Shown here: positions 7,347-14,602 of the stretch, one piece after another
Layout of the letters: the number at the start of each line of letters is the position of its first letter
How positions within the stretch are numbered: the first letter of the stretch is position 1
Origin: JAVRLB01 sp049965455
GTDB taxonomy: Archaea; Thermoplasmatota; Thermoplasmata; Thermoplasmatales; ARK-15
Assembly (NCBI GenBank): GCA_049965455.1
Contig: JBMFWH010000033.1
Coordinates: 1-14,602 of the forward strand
Reading direction: 5' to 3'
DNA length: 14,602 nucleotides
Notes under the pieces: generated by a model
Told to the model about the DNA's origin: nothing
What the model saw: only the letters and a program-made list of their open reading frames with translations
The model's database searches: none
Made by a program: the position numbers and the translations under genes

Positions 7347-10016
7347 CTATTTTTTAATTTTCTTGATTAAATTTACAAAACCGTAGGCTCCAATACTCAA
7401 AAACAATAATTCTGACTTTTTTAGATAGAGATCATCATTTGAGCTTTTAACCTGATAAACGCCAAGATAAAAGTATAATTTAGAGAGCAAAAAGATCAAA
7501 GAATTCTTTTTTAAGGTGTCTTCTATTTTTTCTAGTTCCCATGAAAACCTTGAATCATCAGTTATGTAGTAGTATACCACATTCAGGATCTGTAGATTTA
7601 AGCCACTATACTCTTTTTCTTTTGAGAGCTGATAAATTTTGTTGTACAATTCAATAAAATCATGGATATTGTAATTGTAAAGTAAGAATTCCCCATACAA
7701 AAGATATGCATTCAAAAGAGACATTGAATAATCCTTGGACTTAAAGCTATTTATATATATATCAAATAAGTTAGTGATATCTTCATTTAAACCATAAAGC
7801 ATATAATATGCAATTTTTGATTCAAGTTCAGCTAAATTCACACTATTTGTATTAAAATTTTTTATATTTTGCCAGCTTTGAAATAATAGGTCTATCTGTA
7901 GATTTTTGCCAATCACCATATCTACATAAAATAATCTCTCGTTTGCTAAAACCCATCTATAAACTATATCCAGTTTCAATGCTAAATCTCTGCTACTTAA
8001 AAAATATTTTTTACTCTCATTAAAATTACCTTTTAGCAATGAAAAATTTCCAAGCGAATAATTGATCGAAAAAGAAAATTCTCCCATCCCCTCAATATCC
8101 ATGAGTTTTTTTGAAATATTGATACTCGAAAGATATTTTGGTATTTCCCCCTGATATAAATATATTCTTGATAAATTATAATTTATTGCCAATATTAGCT
8201 CGTAGTTACCCCCTAAATTTGCATACTTCATAGCTCTCTCAAAATATTTTTTAGACTCTGATAAACTCTTTTTCTCAATATATATATCCGCAATGTTGTT
8301 GTAAGTTTTAGCTATACCGCTGTAATAACTTATTTTAAAATATTCCTCTAATGCTTTTAGATAAATACGCTCTATTTTATCCAAAGATTCATTTTCTTCA
8401 GCATATATTTTTCCAAGATCTTTATAGGTTTCTGCTATTTCATAATGATCATCAATATTTTTTAAAAACTCTAAAGCGGTGGATATATGTTCAATCGCAT
8501 TCTTTAAATCTTTTTTAATGAAATATATATTTGCGATTCCACGGTGCGCGATTACCATCAATTTATGATCATTACTAATCTCTAAAACCTGTTTAAAATA
8601 TTTAAATGCAATTTCTGTGTTACCCAATCTTGTATAAACTGTACCTAAACTTGCATAAGCTACTATTTTATTATTTTCACTAAGCTCTTCTAATGAAGAA
8701 TTATAGTAATTAATGCTCTCTTCATATCTGTCCATGTTTTTGCAAACTTCTGCTAGAGCAAACTTTGTATCTGCATTAATATTGCCATTTATCTGCTCTG
8801 CCTTTTTAAGGTACTCATACGCAGCTTTGAAATCATAGCTTTTCAGCTTATTGAACCCTACATCTAAGTAATACCGATGTGCTTTTTCTTTAACGCTCGC
8901 ATTGAAAAAATGAAACGCTATTAAGGCGGGATCTTCTTGCTCTAACTCTAGAATTTCAGCAACTTTTTTATGCACTATTTTTTTTCGGATGCTAGAAATT
9001 TTACTATACACATAAAATCGGAAAGATGGCGAAACAAAAAAGTATCTTTGATCCTTAAGATTAATAATATTCATATCTACTAGATCTTTTATAATAACAT
9101 TTAAAAGATTTTCATCAACATTTGATATACTTTTTAGTAATTGTAATTTGAAATTTTCTCCAATAATTGCAGCGTTGTTCAATACTAATAGATGCTTTTC
9201 GTCCAGATTATAATACATATTTATCATTGTTGAATCTGGAGTTTTTAAAAAATCTTCATTAATCTCTACATTGTATGCGATCCAATTTTTATCCTCATCA
9301 ATATATTTGTTTGTTTCAAAGATGCTTAATAATTCTAAAACCTTTAATTTGTTACCTTTTGTGATGTTATATATTATTTCGATTATGAATTCAGGTATAT
9401 TATAGTCTCTCTCTTTCAAAAATAAAAAGAGTTCTCCTAAAGTAAATTGTTCAATTTTTAGTTTTTTTACATTTGTTTTCAAATCTAAAAGCGATAAGAC
9501 ATTATTAAAGTGCGGGTTTGATTCATCACTAATATAGTAAGATGCTATAACTAAAATATTTTTATTCATTGAAAAGTCTGCTAAATAACTAAACAAATTT
9601 AATGATTTCATATCCCCTAATTGAATGTTCTTTATATATAAAACAATATTATAAGAATACAAAATTGTACCAAATATTTCTATAAATCTTTCATATATTA
9701 TTGGATCAACTATCGGGTCATAATTTTCAGGATTTAGTTCCTCAATTTTAAGATCTATATTTAAATACAAATCTTTATTTTTAATAGAATCTAATATATC
9801 TAAAAAGCAATAATATGGTTCTACATTTTTATAACCGAAACATTCGGTCTTCAAGAAAATGGTATTGTCATTTTGCTTATTATTTTGTAAAGCATTAAAA
9901 AGATCTTCTACATCCATCCCATAATCCCCGTATAATAAAACAATTTCTCCTTTACTGTTAACAGCATTTTTATATGAGTCCTCTAAGATTTCCAAATCTT
10001 TTAATTTTACAACCAT
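7347..10016 (-). CDS. Large STAND/AAA_16-like protein with eroded ATPase sites and TPR repeats
   Basis: An 889-residue protein laid out like MalT/AAA_16-type STAND proteins. It has an N-terminal P-loop-like domain (about 1-235), a winged-helix-like segment (about 270-360) and a long TPR array from about 375 through at least 690. Outside the nucleotide site the family pattern is retained: CFGYKNVEPYYCFLDIL matches the usual C-x-P-Y-x-x-F strand region, and GNKL (221-224) matches the usual GNPL. The Walker A position reads GDYGMDVE (30-37) instead of GxxGxGK[ST]. The Walker B position is VLYIKNIQLGD, without the usual acidic pair. It is thus probably a pseudo-ATPase scaffold. No N-terminal DNA-binding domain is seen. 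The gene is very AT-rich (about 20-30% GC in lines sampled) and ends 4 nt before pus10. Its partner is unknown. Confidence 0.75.
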   Translation of the reverse strand: MVVKLKDLEILEDSYKNAVNSKGEIVLLYGDYGMDVEDLFNALQNNKQNDNTIFLKTECFGYKNVEPYYCFLDILDSIKNKDLYLNIDLKIEELNPENYDPIVDPIIYERFIEIFGTILYSYNIVLYIKNIQLGDMKSLNLFSYLADFSMNKNILVIASYYISDESNPHFNNVLSLLDLKTNVKKLKIEQFTLGELFLFLKERDYNIPEFIIEIIYNITKGNKLKVLELLSIFETNKYIDEDKNWIAYNVEINEDFLKTPDSTMINMYYNLDEKHLLVLNNAAIIGENFKLQLLKSISNVDENLLNVIIKDLVDMNIINLKDQRYFFVSPSFRFYVYSKISSIRKKIVHKKVAEILELEQEDPALIAFHFFNASVKEKAHRYYLDVGFNKLKSYDFKAAYEYLKKAEQINGNINADTKFALAEVCKNMDRYEESINYYNSSLEELSENNKIVAYASLGTVYTRLGNTEIAFKYFKQVLEISNDHKLMVIAHRGIANIYFIKKDLKNAIEHISTALEFLKNIDDHYEIAETYKDLGKIYAEENESLDKIERIYLKALEEYFKISYYSGIAKTYNNIADIYIEKKSLSESKKYFERAMKYANLGGNYELILAINYNLSRIYLYQGEIPKYLSSINISKKLMDIEGMGEFSFSINYSLGNFSLLKGNFNESKKYFLSSRDLALKLDIVYRWVLANERLFYVDMVIGKNLQIDLLFQSWQNIKNFNTNSVNLAELESKIAYYMLYGLNEDITNLFDIYINSFKSKDYSMSLLNAYLLYGEFLLYNYNIHDFIELYNKIYQLSKEKEYSGLNLQILNVVYYYITDDSRFSWELEKIEDTLKKNSLIFLLSKLYFYLGVYQVKSSNDDLYLKKSELLFLSIGAYGFVNLIKKIKK

Positions 10017-10040
10017 CTTCTGATAAACAATGGTATTTCT

Positions 10041-10050
10041 AATATTTAAT
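10041..10050 (-). promoter_or_regulatory. TATA-like box for the STAND-like/pus10/rpl21e/rpoF/DUF655/ksgA operon
   Basis: ATTAAATATT on the - strand lies 25-34 nt before the ATG at 10016, with AGGAAA just upstream as a possible BRE. No Shine-Dalgarno site precedes the ATG. The spacing predicts a nearly leaderless transcript. This is the only promoter-like signal I see ahead of the six-gene run. Confidence 0.4.
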
Positions 10051-10080
10051 ATTTCCTTGAATCCTGGCTTTGAGACAAGA

Positions 10081-10380
10081 TTATGTTAGGTTAGATGATC
10101 CTTCATTTTTTAGCAGTTCTGGCGCTAGATATCTCAAATAACAATATTGCCTGACATTATGTACGTTTATTTTTAAGACCTCTTCCGTTCTCTTTCTTTG
10201 CGGTAATTTCTTCCTTATCTTTGCTGGCATTCTCCTCTTCATCATTGAATTTACCGTTTCTGAAATCGATCTACCATGATAGCTACTTAACCATTTTTGT
10301 GGATCATTAACCAACCGATGTAGCATGTCTTTCCATGTCTTTACTCCCCTGCTCTTGAACGTCACATTTGATTTGGGGGA
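10081..10380 (-). pseudogene. C-terminal remnant of an IS5-like DDE transposase
   Basis: About 100 residues of transposase C-terminus. PKSNVTFKSRG is followed by WKDML, then YHGRSISETVNSMMKRRMP, which contains the third catalytic acid (E), then QRKRTEEVLKINVHNVRQ. This matches the last third of a DDE transposase of the IS5/IS1182 kind. Everything before PKSN, including both catalytic aspartates, is missing. The frame stays open to 10426, but the translation there no longer looks like transposase. A GTG at 10363-10365 could serve as a start but would make only the inactive tail. The break at about 10380 is where the oppositely oriented remnant begins. Confidence 0.75.
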
Positions 10381-10417
10381 GGTAAGGTCTATAATTGTGT
10401 AAGTATATAGGTCATAA

Positions 10418-11308
10418 TATAGAGATCATGAAATAGTAGCAGCAGGAGTAAAAGTGAGTTTACTGGTAAGTGCAGTTGCAAACAGTGTGAAAAGTGTATC
10501 TGTATTTGGAGAGTGCAAAAGTGAGATCAAGACCTTGCGAATAGGACCATGGATCAAGGATCGTATCTTGCTCATAGATCTAGGGTTTCACAAACATCAA
10601 CTCTTCAAGAGGATTGAAGAGAATGGTGGGTATTTTGTATCAAGGCTAAAAGATACAGCAGATCCGTTGATAGTATCGGTGAATGGATCATACCGGGGAA
10701 ACAGTATAGATGTAGTAGGAAAGTATTTGAGCGAGGTTTTGCCAAAATTAAAACGGGAGATTCTAGACGCGGAGGTAGAAATCACATTCAATCGACGAGA
10801 ATACAGGGGAAAAAAGCACAAAGAGCCAGCGCGATTTAGGATGGTAGCAATTTATAATAAAGAGACAAAGAAATATCATATATACATTACGAACATATCA
10901 ATGGAAATATTAGAGGCAGAAGAGATCGCCTCACTATATGGAGCGAGATGGGAGATAGAACTGATATTTAAAGAGTTGAAGGGCAGATACAAGCTAGACG
11001 TGATACAAAACAGGAACCCGGAGGTAGTAGAGGCATTGATCTGGGTGGCGATGCTTACCCTTCTGACGAGCCGGCTGATTTATAATGTAGTACGAGAAAT
11101 GGGAGAGGCACAAGGAAAAGAAGCAGTGCGTTTTACGAGTTTGCGATGGAGTAATATATTTTCAGAAAATGCAAAGGACCTTTTATCATCATTGCTTGAT
11201 TATTTGAATGTAAAAATGGACTTAATGGATTATTATAACCTATATACTGGCCAGGCATTTGATCCGCACGTTAAGAGACATCGATTTAGAGAGGAATGGT
11301 GGTCTTAA
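10418..11308 (+). pseudogene. N-terminally truncated IS4-family transposase
   Basis: About 296 residues of an IS4-family DDE transposase. The second catalytic aspartate lies in ILLIDLGFHK, and the YREK signature (Y-x2-R-x3-E-x6-K, in YGARWEIELIFKELKG) carries the catalytic glutamate. The frame is closed by a TAA at 10415-10417. The segment just after it, HEIVAAGVKV, aligns with the part of IS4 transposases that follows the first catalytic aspartate. The N-terminal region with that first D is therefore gone and the enzyme cannot be active. A GTG at 10454 would be the first usable start. GC is near 43%, higher than the flanking genes. I found no convincing terminal inverted repeats or target duplication. 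Confidence 0.8.
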
Positions 11309-11367
11309 CCGATGACCAATGAAATGTTATTAGCTTAGATCTTATAGAGTTTGTCTAAATGTGACGC

Positions 11368-11512
11368 TGTCAATTTTTCGTTGAAAATATTAAAAATAGC
11401 ATCAGTTATCCTACCATACATATTTCAAAAAATATTCAAATTAAATAATCCAGATAAAAGCTATGCCTTCGACAAAATGAAATAATAAGTAATTATCAAC
11501 GAAGAGTTGACA
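11368..11512. repeat. MITE-like dispersed repeat, copy B
   Basis: The ends are inverted repeats: TGTCAATTTTTCGTTGA at 11368-11384, and TCAACGAAGAGTTGACA at 11496-11512, whose reverse complement is TGTCAACTCTTCGTTGA. That is 15 of 17 matches, and the two differences keep G-U pairing. The right arm is itself a small palindrome, TCAAC-GAAGA-GTTGA. The block 11430-11512 aligns without gaps to 4164-4246, with about 58 of 83 identical. The interior is non-coding. It starts one or two bases after the apparent end of the IS4 remnant region. The copy is about 20 bp shorter than copy A in the left half. Confidence 0.6.
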
Positions 11513-11720
11513 AGATCCTAAATGTTAAAATAAAATTTTGGTAGAAATCTAAGTTTATTTGTCGTTATTGTTTTTATCCACATAAAGATTGGCACTTTAA
11601 AAAAACACTTTGAAAAAGAAAAAAACAGAACAAAAGTTATGAATTATTGGCAATATGTACATAGATAGCATTTAATAAGATACAGAATTAAAATATTTCT
11701 AAAACTCAGAACTCCAGTAA

Positions 11721-11730
11721 AAATATTTAA
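11721..11730 (+). promoter_or_regulatory. TATA-like box for the ABC ATPase gene
   Basis: AAATATTTAA lies 25-34 nt before the ATG at 11755. No Shine-Dalgarno site is present between them, so a leaderless message is likely. Confidence 0.4.
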
Positions 11731-11754
11731 TATGGAATGCATTAACCGAATGTA

Positions 11755-12507
11755 ATGGCATTTATAGAGGTAAAGAATCTTACCAAAATATTCAAAACAG
11801 GAGAGAAAGAAACTGTGGCATTTGAAAATATATCTTTTTCCATGGTTGAAAGGGAGTTTATCTCAATTGTAGGGCCATCAGGATGTGGCAAATCTACAAT
11901 ATTGAGAATATTAATAGGATTAGACACGCAAACATCTGGTGAGATTCTTTACAAAGATTTGCCTTTGCCTATAAACAAACCGAAATTTTCGATAGTGTTT
12001 CAAACACCTTCCCTATTTCCATGGCTTACAGTGCAAGAAAATATTGAGGTAGTATTAGAAGCAATGGGGATCAAAAAAGAAGAAAGAACCCAAATTGTTG
12101 AAAAATATATTAAGGTAATTGGTTTAGATGGCTTTGAAAATGCATATCCTAAAGAATTGTCTGGAGGAATGAGACAGAGAGTCGGAATTGCCAGAGCTCT
12201 GGCTGTAAACCCAGAATTATTATTATTAGACGAGCCTTTTTCCGCATTAGATTCTTTTACAGCAGAAGGGTTAAGAGAGGAGATCTTGATGTTATGGTCA
12301 GACCCAAGTCTGCCACCTGATGATATTATTCTCGTCACTCACAATATAGATGAAGCAGTGCAGTTAAGCGATAGAGTTATAATATTGAGCCCTAGACCAG
12401 GTCATATCATAGGGGAAATAAAGATAGATTTGCCAAGGCCAAGAAATAACAGGTCATCCGAGTTCTATAATTATGTTGATAAAGTTATTACATTGTTATC
12501 AAAATAA
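11755..12507 (+). CDS. ABC transporter ATPase, nitrate/sulfonate/taurine type
   Basis: A 250-residue ABC ATPase with all motifs intact: Walker A GPSGCGKST (40-48), Q-loop VFQTPSLFPWLTV with Q83, signature LSGGMRQR (135-142), Walker B LLLLDEP (155-161), D-loop SALD and switch histidine H196 (THNIDEA). The phrase SLFPWLTVQENI, the SGGMRQRVGIARAL signature and the C-terminal LSPRPGHIIGEIKIDLPRPR are typical of the SsuB/TauB/NrtD group, which drives import of sulfonates, nitrate, bicarbonate or riboflavin-type precursors. No permease or cognate binding protein lies beside it in this window. The next gene is convergent and encodes a peptide-type binding protein, which belongs to a different transporter class. 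Transcription is probably leaderless from the box at 11721-11730. Confidence 0.9.
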   Translation: MAFIEVKNLTKIFKTGEKETVAFENISFSMVEREFISIVGPSGCGKSTILRILIGLDTQTSGEILYKDLPLPINKPKFSIVFQTPSLFPWLTVQENIEVVLEAMGIKKEERTQIVEKYIKVIGLDGFENAYPKELSGGMRQRVGIARALAVNPELLLLDEPFSALDSFTAEGLREEILMLWSDPSLPPDDIILVTHNIDEAVQLSDRVIILSPRPGHIIGEIKIDLPRPRNNRSSEFYNYVDKVITLLSK

Positions 12508-12567
12508 TTGATATATAAATATTTTAAAAAACTTCATTAATATACGATAAAACGAAATATTATACTT

Positions 12568-12589
12568 AAAAAAATTAAAAAGATAAAAA
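12568..12589 (-). terminator. Oligo-T tracts downstream of the binding-protein gene
   Basis: Read on the - strand, three close T-runs (CTTTTT, CTTTTT, TTTTTTT) follow the stop codon at 12597 by about 7-30 nt. Archaeal transcription usually stops at such oligo-T tracts without needing a hairpin. The + strand gene ending at 12507 has no comparable run. Confidence 0.45.
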
Positions 12590-12596
12590 GGGAAGA

Positions 12597-14602
12597 TTAA
12601 CTCTTCCATAGATATATATACATTGTGTCTCCGCCACCACCGTATATTGCATTTTGCTCGTATTGTACTCCATGTAATGCTGATGAATAGAACCAGAATG
12701 CATTTGCTTGCTCAGTGTATGTGTAGAAGGTAAGATTTACCCCAAGAACTTCAGCCTGATCGTAGTACTTAAGTGCCAGCGTTGCATTACCTGTAGCTTG
12801 TGCATCGGCAATGTACTGGTTCATCAGTGCATCTTCTTTTGCCTGGTTAGGATGTCCTGCTGCCTCTAAAATCTGCGGATTCCATGAATTTGCAGCTCCG
12901 TAAGTACCATTTTCCTGATACATTGGAATCATGTAATCTGACGGGAATGGATAATCTGGAGCCCAGCCAAGTATGTATATTGGCATTGGATTCTGACCGG
13001 GTACCATATACCCTATTATCTGAGAGAATTCCATGTATAGAGCGGTTGCATGTATGTTTGGATCAATTGATTCCATTGTTGTTATCCAGTCTTGCACGGC
13101 TGCAAAATCAATCGGGTCTCCTGCATATACTATGATCGGGATGTTTATAGTAGTATTGTACAATCCGGATTCTTCCATATATTGCTTTGCAATAGTCAGG
13201 TTGTAAACTGGCACTACTGCTCCTGCCTGTTGTAACTGTGCTGGAGACATATATCCAGGCATACCCAAGGGTATTACTCCAGTATAATGGAACGCAAAGT
13301 CTGCACCATATTTAGCGTTTCCAATTAAGTTTTCAATGTAGTTTGTGTAGTTAAATGCATATGACCATGCTCTTCTAACATCCAGATTTGTAAAGTAGTA
13401 TTGTGGTACGGTATACCCAGACCCCAATGTTGGTAACATAGTTGTGTTAACATCGAAATTATATTCGAACCAGAATATGCTCAATGTTGGGAATGGCGTA
13501 ATAGTCATTTTTCCCTCTGATTGTAATTTTGCAATGATTGGATAATCATATGTAGGTAATCCTGATACTATATCTGTCTGTCCACTTTCTGCAATCAATA
13601 GTGCTGTTGAAGGATCTTTTTCCCACTGTATGAATATAGTATCATTTGCAGTATGGTTAAAACCCGGAACTCCAGGGATTGGTGTATAATACGGATTTGG
13701 TGCCATTGTTACAGACTGCCCAATCTGGTAACTTTTGATCATGTAAGGACCAGATCCCATTGTATTGTATCTGAGATAGTTGTTATAGTTTGATTCCATT
13801 GAGTAGTTAGTATATGCCAAAAATCCTGGGGGTGTAAACGTTATTCCAGCACCATGAGCTACAGCCCAGCTGTAATCAATTATTCCTCCGCCAATCGGGT
13901 CAGCTATATAATCTAAAAACGCAGGATCTGCTTTTAACAGATGGAATGTAACCGTCTGAGTCGCATTGTTTACTGTAATTGCACTTGTAATGTTCTGATA
14001 TAAAGCAGTTCCGTTTGAAAACAGGCCAGGTGCAAATCCTCCACCAGGTAATAGATCCTGAGCCAATATCCAACCTGCAGTTCCTGGAGAACCTTGGACA
14101 AATAGTAGAGTTCTTACATAGCTTGTATAGGCATCCCATGCTGTCAATGGATCACCGTTTGCAAATTTTAAGCCACTTCTAACATGGAATGTATAATTTA
14201 AGTAGTTTGCTGAAATTCCGCCGTTTGCTACAGTTGGAACAACAGTTGCTACTTCTGGGAACATCTGTGACTGACTTGTTGAGGAACCATTATATTGTAT
14301 CAGGGTTTCATATACATTCATTATTACTTCAAAGCCAACTGTTTCATAGTCAATTGCAGGATCAAAAGAATATGCCCCACCAGGTACTACTTCTGTAACA
14401 GTAATTTCGCTTGGATTTGTTGATGGCGCACTGGCTTTTAAAAGGCTTCCTGTAGAATTGACAACAATTGTGCTCATATAGGTGGTGTTCTGGTACTTTC
14501 CACTGGACAATATTGATGTCAGATAGGAGACAGGATAATACGTGTAGTTTATTCCATTAGACGTGTACGTTGACGGTACATAGTTCGTGGTATTGAACGT
14601 GA
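12597..14602 (-). CDS. Oligopeptide-type extracellular solute-binding protein (SBP_bac_5), 5' end beyond window
   Basis: About 667 residues are visible, and the frame is still open at the right edge, so the signal peptide and true start lie outside. A TTG at 14508-14510 is not the start: the residues before it (TYYPVSYLTSILSSGKY) read as ordinary protein. The binding domain begins near EITVTEVVPGGAYSFDPAID. It contains the family stretch HVRSGLKFANGDPLTAWD and later IYILGWAPDYPFPSD, typical of DppA/OppA proteins that feed peptides to an ABC importer. About 19 N-x-S/T sequons are present, fitting an N-glycosylated exoprotein. There is no C-terminal membrane anchor, so any anchor must be at the unseen N-terminus. 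GC is about 40-48%, higher than its neighbours. It converges on the ABC ATPase gene. Confidence 0.88.
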   Translation of the reverse strand, partial: TFNTTNYVPSTYTSNGINYTYYPVSYLTSILSSGKYQNTTYMSTIVVNSTGSLLKASAPSTNPSEITVTEVVPGGAYSFDPAIDYETVGFEVIMNVYETLIQYNGSSTSQSQMFPEVATVVPTVANGGISANYLNYTFHVRSGLKFANGDPLTAWDAYTSYVRTLLFVQGSPGTAGWILAQDLLPGGGFAPGLFSNGTALYQNITSAITVNNATQTVTFHLLKADPAFLDYIADPIGGGIIDYSWAVAHGAGITFTPPGFLAYTNYSMESNYNNYLRYNTMGSGPYMIKSYQIGQSVTMAPNPYYTPIPGVPGFNHTANDTIFIQWEKDPSTALLIAESGQTDIVSGLPTYDYPIIAKLQSEGKMTITPFPTLSIFWFEYNFDVNTTMLPTLGSGYTVPQYYFTNLDVRRAWSYAFNYTNYIENLIGNAKYGADFAFHYTGVIPLGMPGYMSPAQLQQAGAVVPVYNLTIAKQYMEESGLYNTTINIPIIVYAGDPIDFAAVQDWITTMESIDPNIHATALYMEFSQIIGYMVPGQNPMPIYILGWAPDYPFPSDYMIPMYQENGTYGAANSWNPQILEAAGHPNQAKEDALMNQYIADAQATGNATLALKYYDQAEVLGVNLTFYTYTEQANAFWFYSSALHGVQYEQNAIYGGGGDTMYIYLWKS

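Larger units (their letters stand above)
11309..11754. other. Intergenic region between transposase remnant and ABC ATPase
   Basis: No gene is supported. It contains the right flank of the transposase remnant (about 11309-11366), then repeat copy B (11368-11512), then about 210 nt of AT-rich sequence with no frame longer than about 20 codons, and finally the TATA-like box at 11721-11730. Confidence 0.5.

Noticed and set aside
10360..11366. A 10-bp inverted repeat, CGTCACATTT at 10360-10369 and AAATGTGACG at 11357-11366, framing the IS4 remnant
   Set aside because: The left copy lies inside the recognisable coding sequence (PKSNVTFKS) of the other transposase, so it cannot be the end of the IS4 element. 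A 10-bp match over this span can occur by chance.
11547..11612. A short + strand peptide with CRYCFYPHKDWH, suggesting a zinc-finger transposase scrap
   Set aside because: Only about 20 codons between stops, no start codon and no wider similarity that I can recognise.
14508..14510. TTG as the start of the binding protein
   Set aside because: The frame is open with protein-like sequence all the way to the window edge, and no signal peptide follows the TTG.

Overview
This window is archaeal, most probably from the Thermoplasmata (Thermoplasma/Ferroplasma/Cuniculiplasma-type acidophiles) or a close relative. The core marker genes are archaeal: ribosomal protein eL21, RNA polymerase subunit Rpo4/F, a DUF655 protein, KsgA and archaeal Pus10. 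DNA is AT-rich. Several genes have a TATA-like box only about 25-34 nt before the start codon, as expected for leaderless mRNAs, while internal operon genes carry GGAGG, GAGGTG or GGGTGA Shine-Dalgarno sites. The class is inferred from style and gene content, not from a search.

Layout. (1) 131-3194, + strand: a TATA box and a two-gene operon with a 4-bp ATGA overlap. The first gene is a DgcN/DUF1611-type P-loop protein carrying an unrecognised, very AT-rich N-terminal extension of about 175 residues. The second is a PP-loop ATPase with a QueC-like cysteine cluster. Together they look like a small, largely uncharacterised metabolic module. (2) 3184-4026, - strand: an EamA/DMT-type membrane transporter, converging on the PP-loop gene and overlapping it by 11 bp. 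(3) 4230-10016, - strand: six tightly packed genes in the order large TPR/STAND-like protein, pus10, rpl21e, rpoF, DUF655, ksgA. The last five are translation, RNA-modification and transcription housekeeping genes. The first is a very AT-rich 889-residue protein whose Walker A and B sites are eroded, placed 4 nt ahead of pus10. (4) 10081 to about 11366: two decayed transposase remnants lying head to head, each missing its N-terminal half, probably fused by one deletion. (5) 11755-12507, + strand: an intact nitrate/sulfonate/taurine-type ABC ATPase with no partner gene beside it. (6) 12597 to the right edge, - strand: a secreted, probably N-glycosylated oligopeptide-binding protein (SBP_bac_5), whose reading frame stays open through the window edge, so its N-terminus is outside.

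The main unannotated structure is a pair of related non-coding elements, 4083-4246 and 11368-11512. They share an ungapped 83-bp block at about 70% identity, and each is bounded by inverted repeats based on TGTCAA-Y-T-Y-TTCGTTGA. They look like a MITE-type dispersed repeat. The copy behind ksgA supplies that gene's stop codon and last few codons. I see no tRNA, rRNA or CRISPR array.
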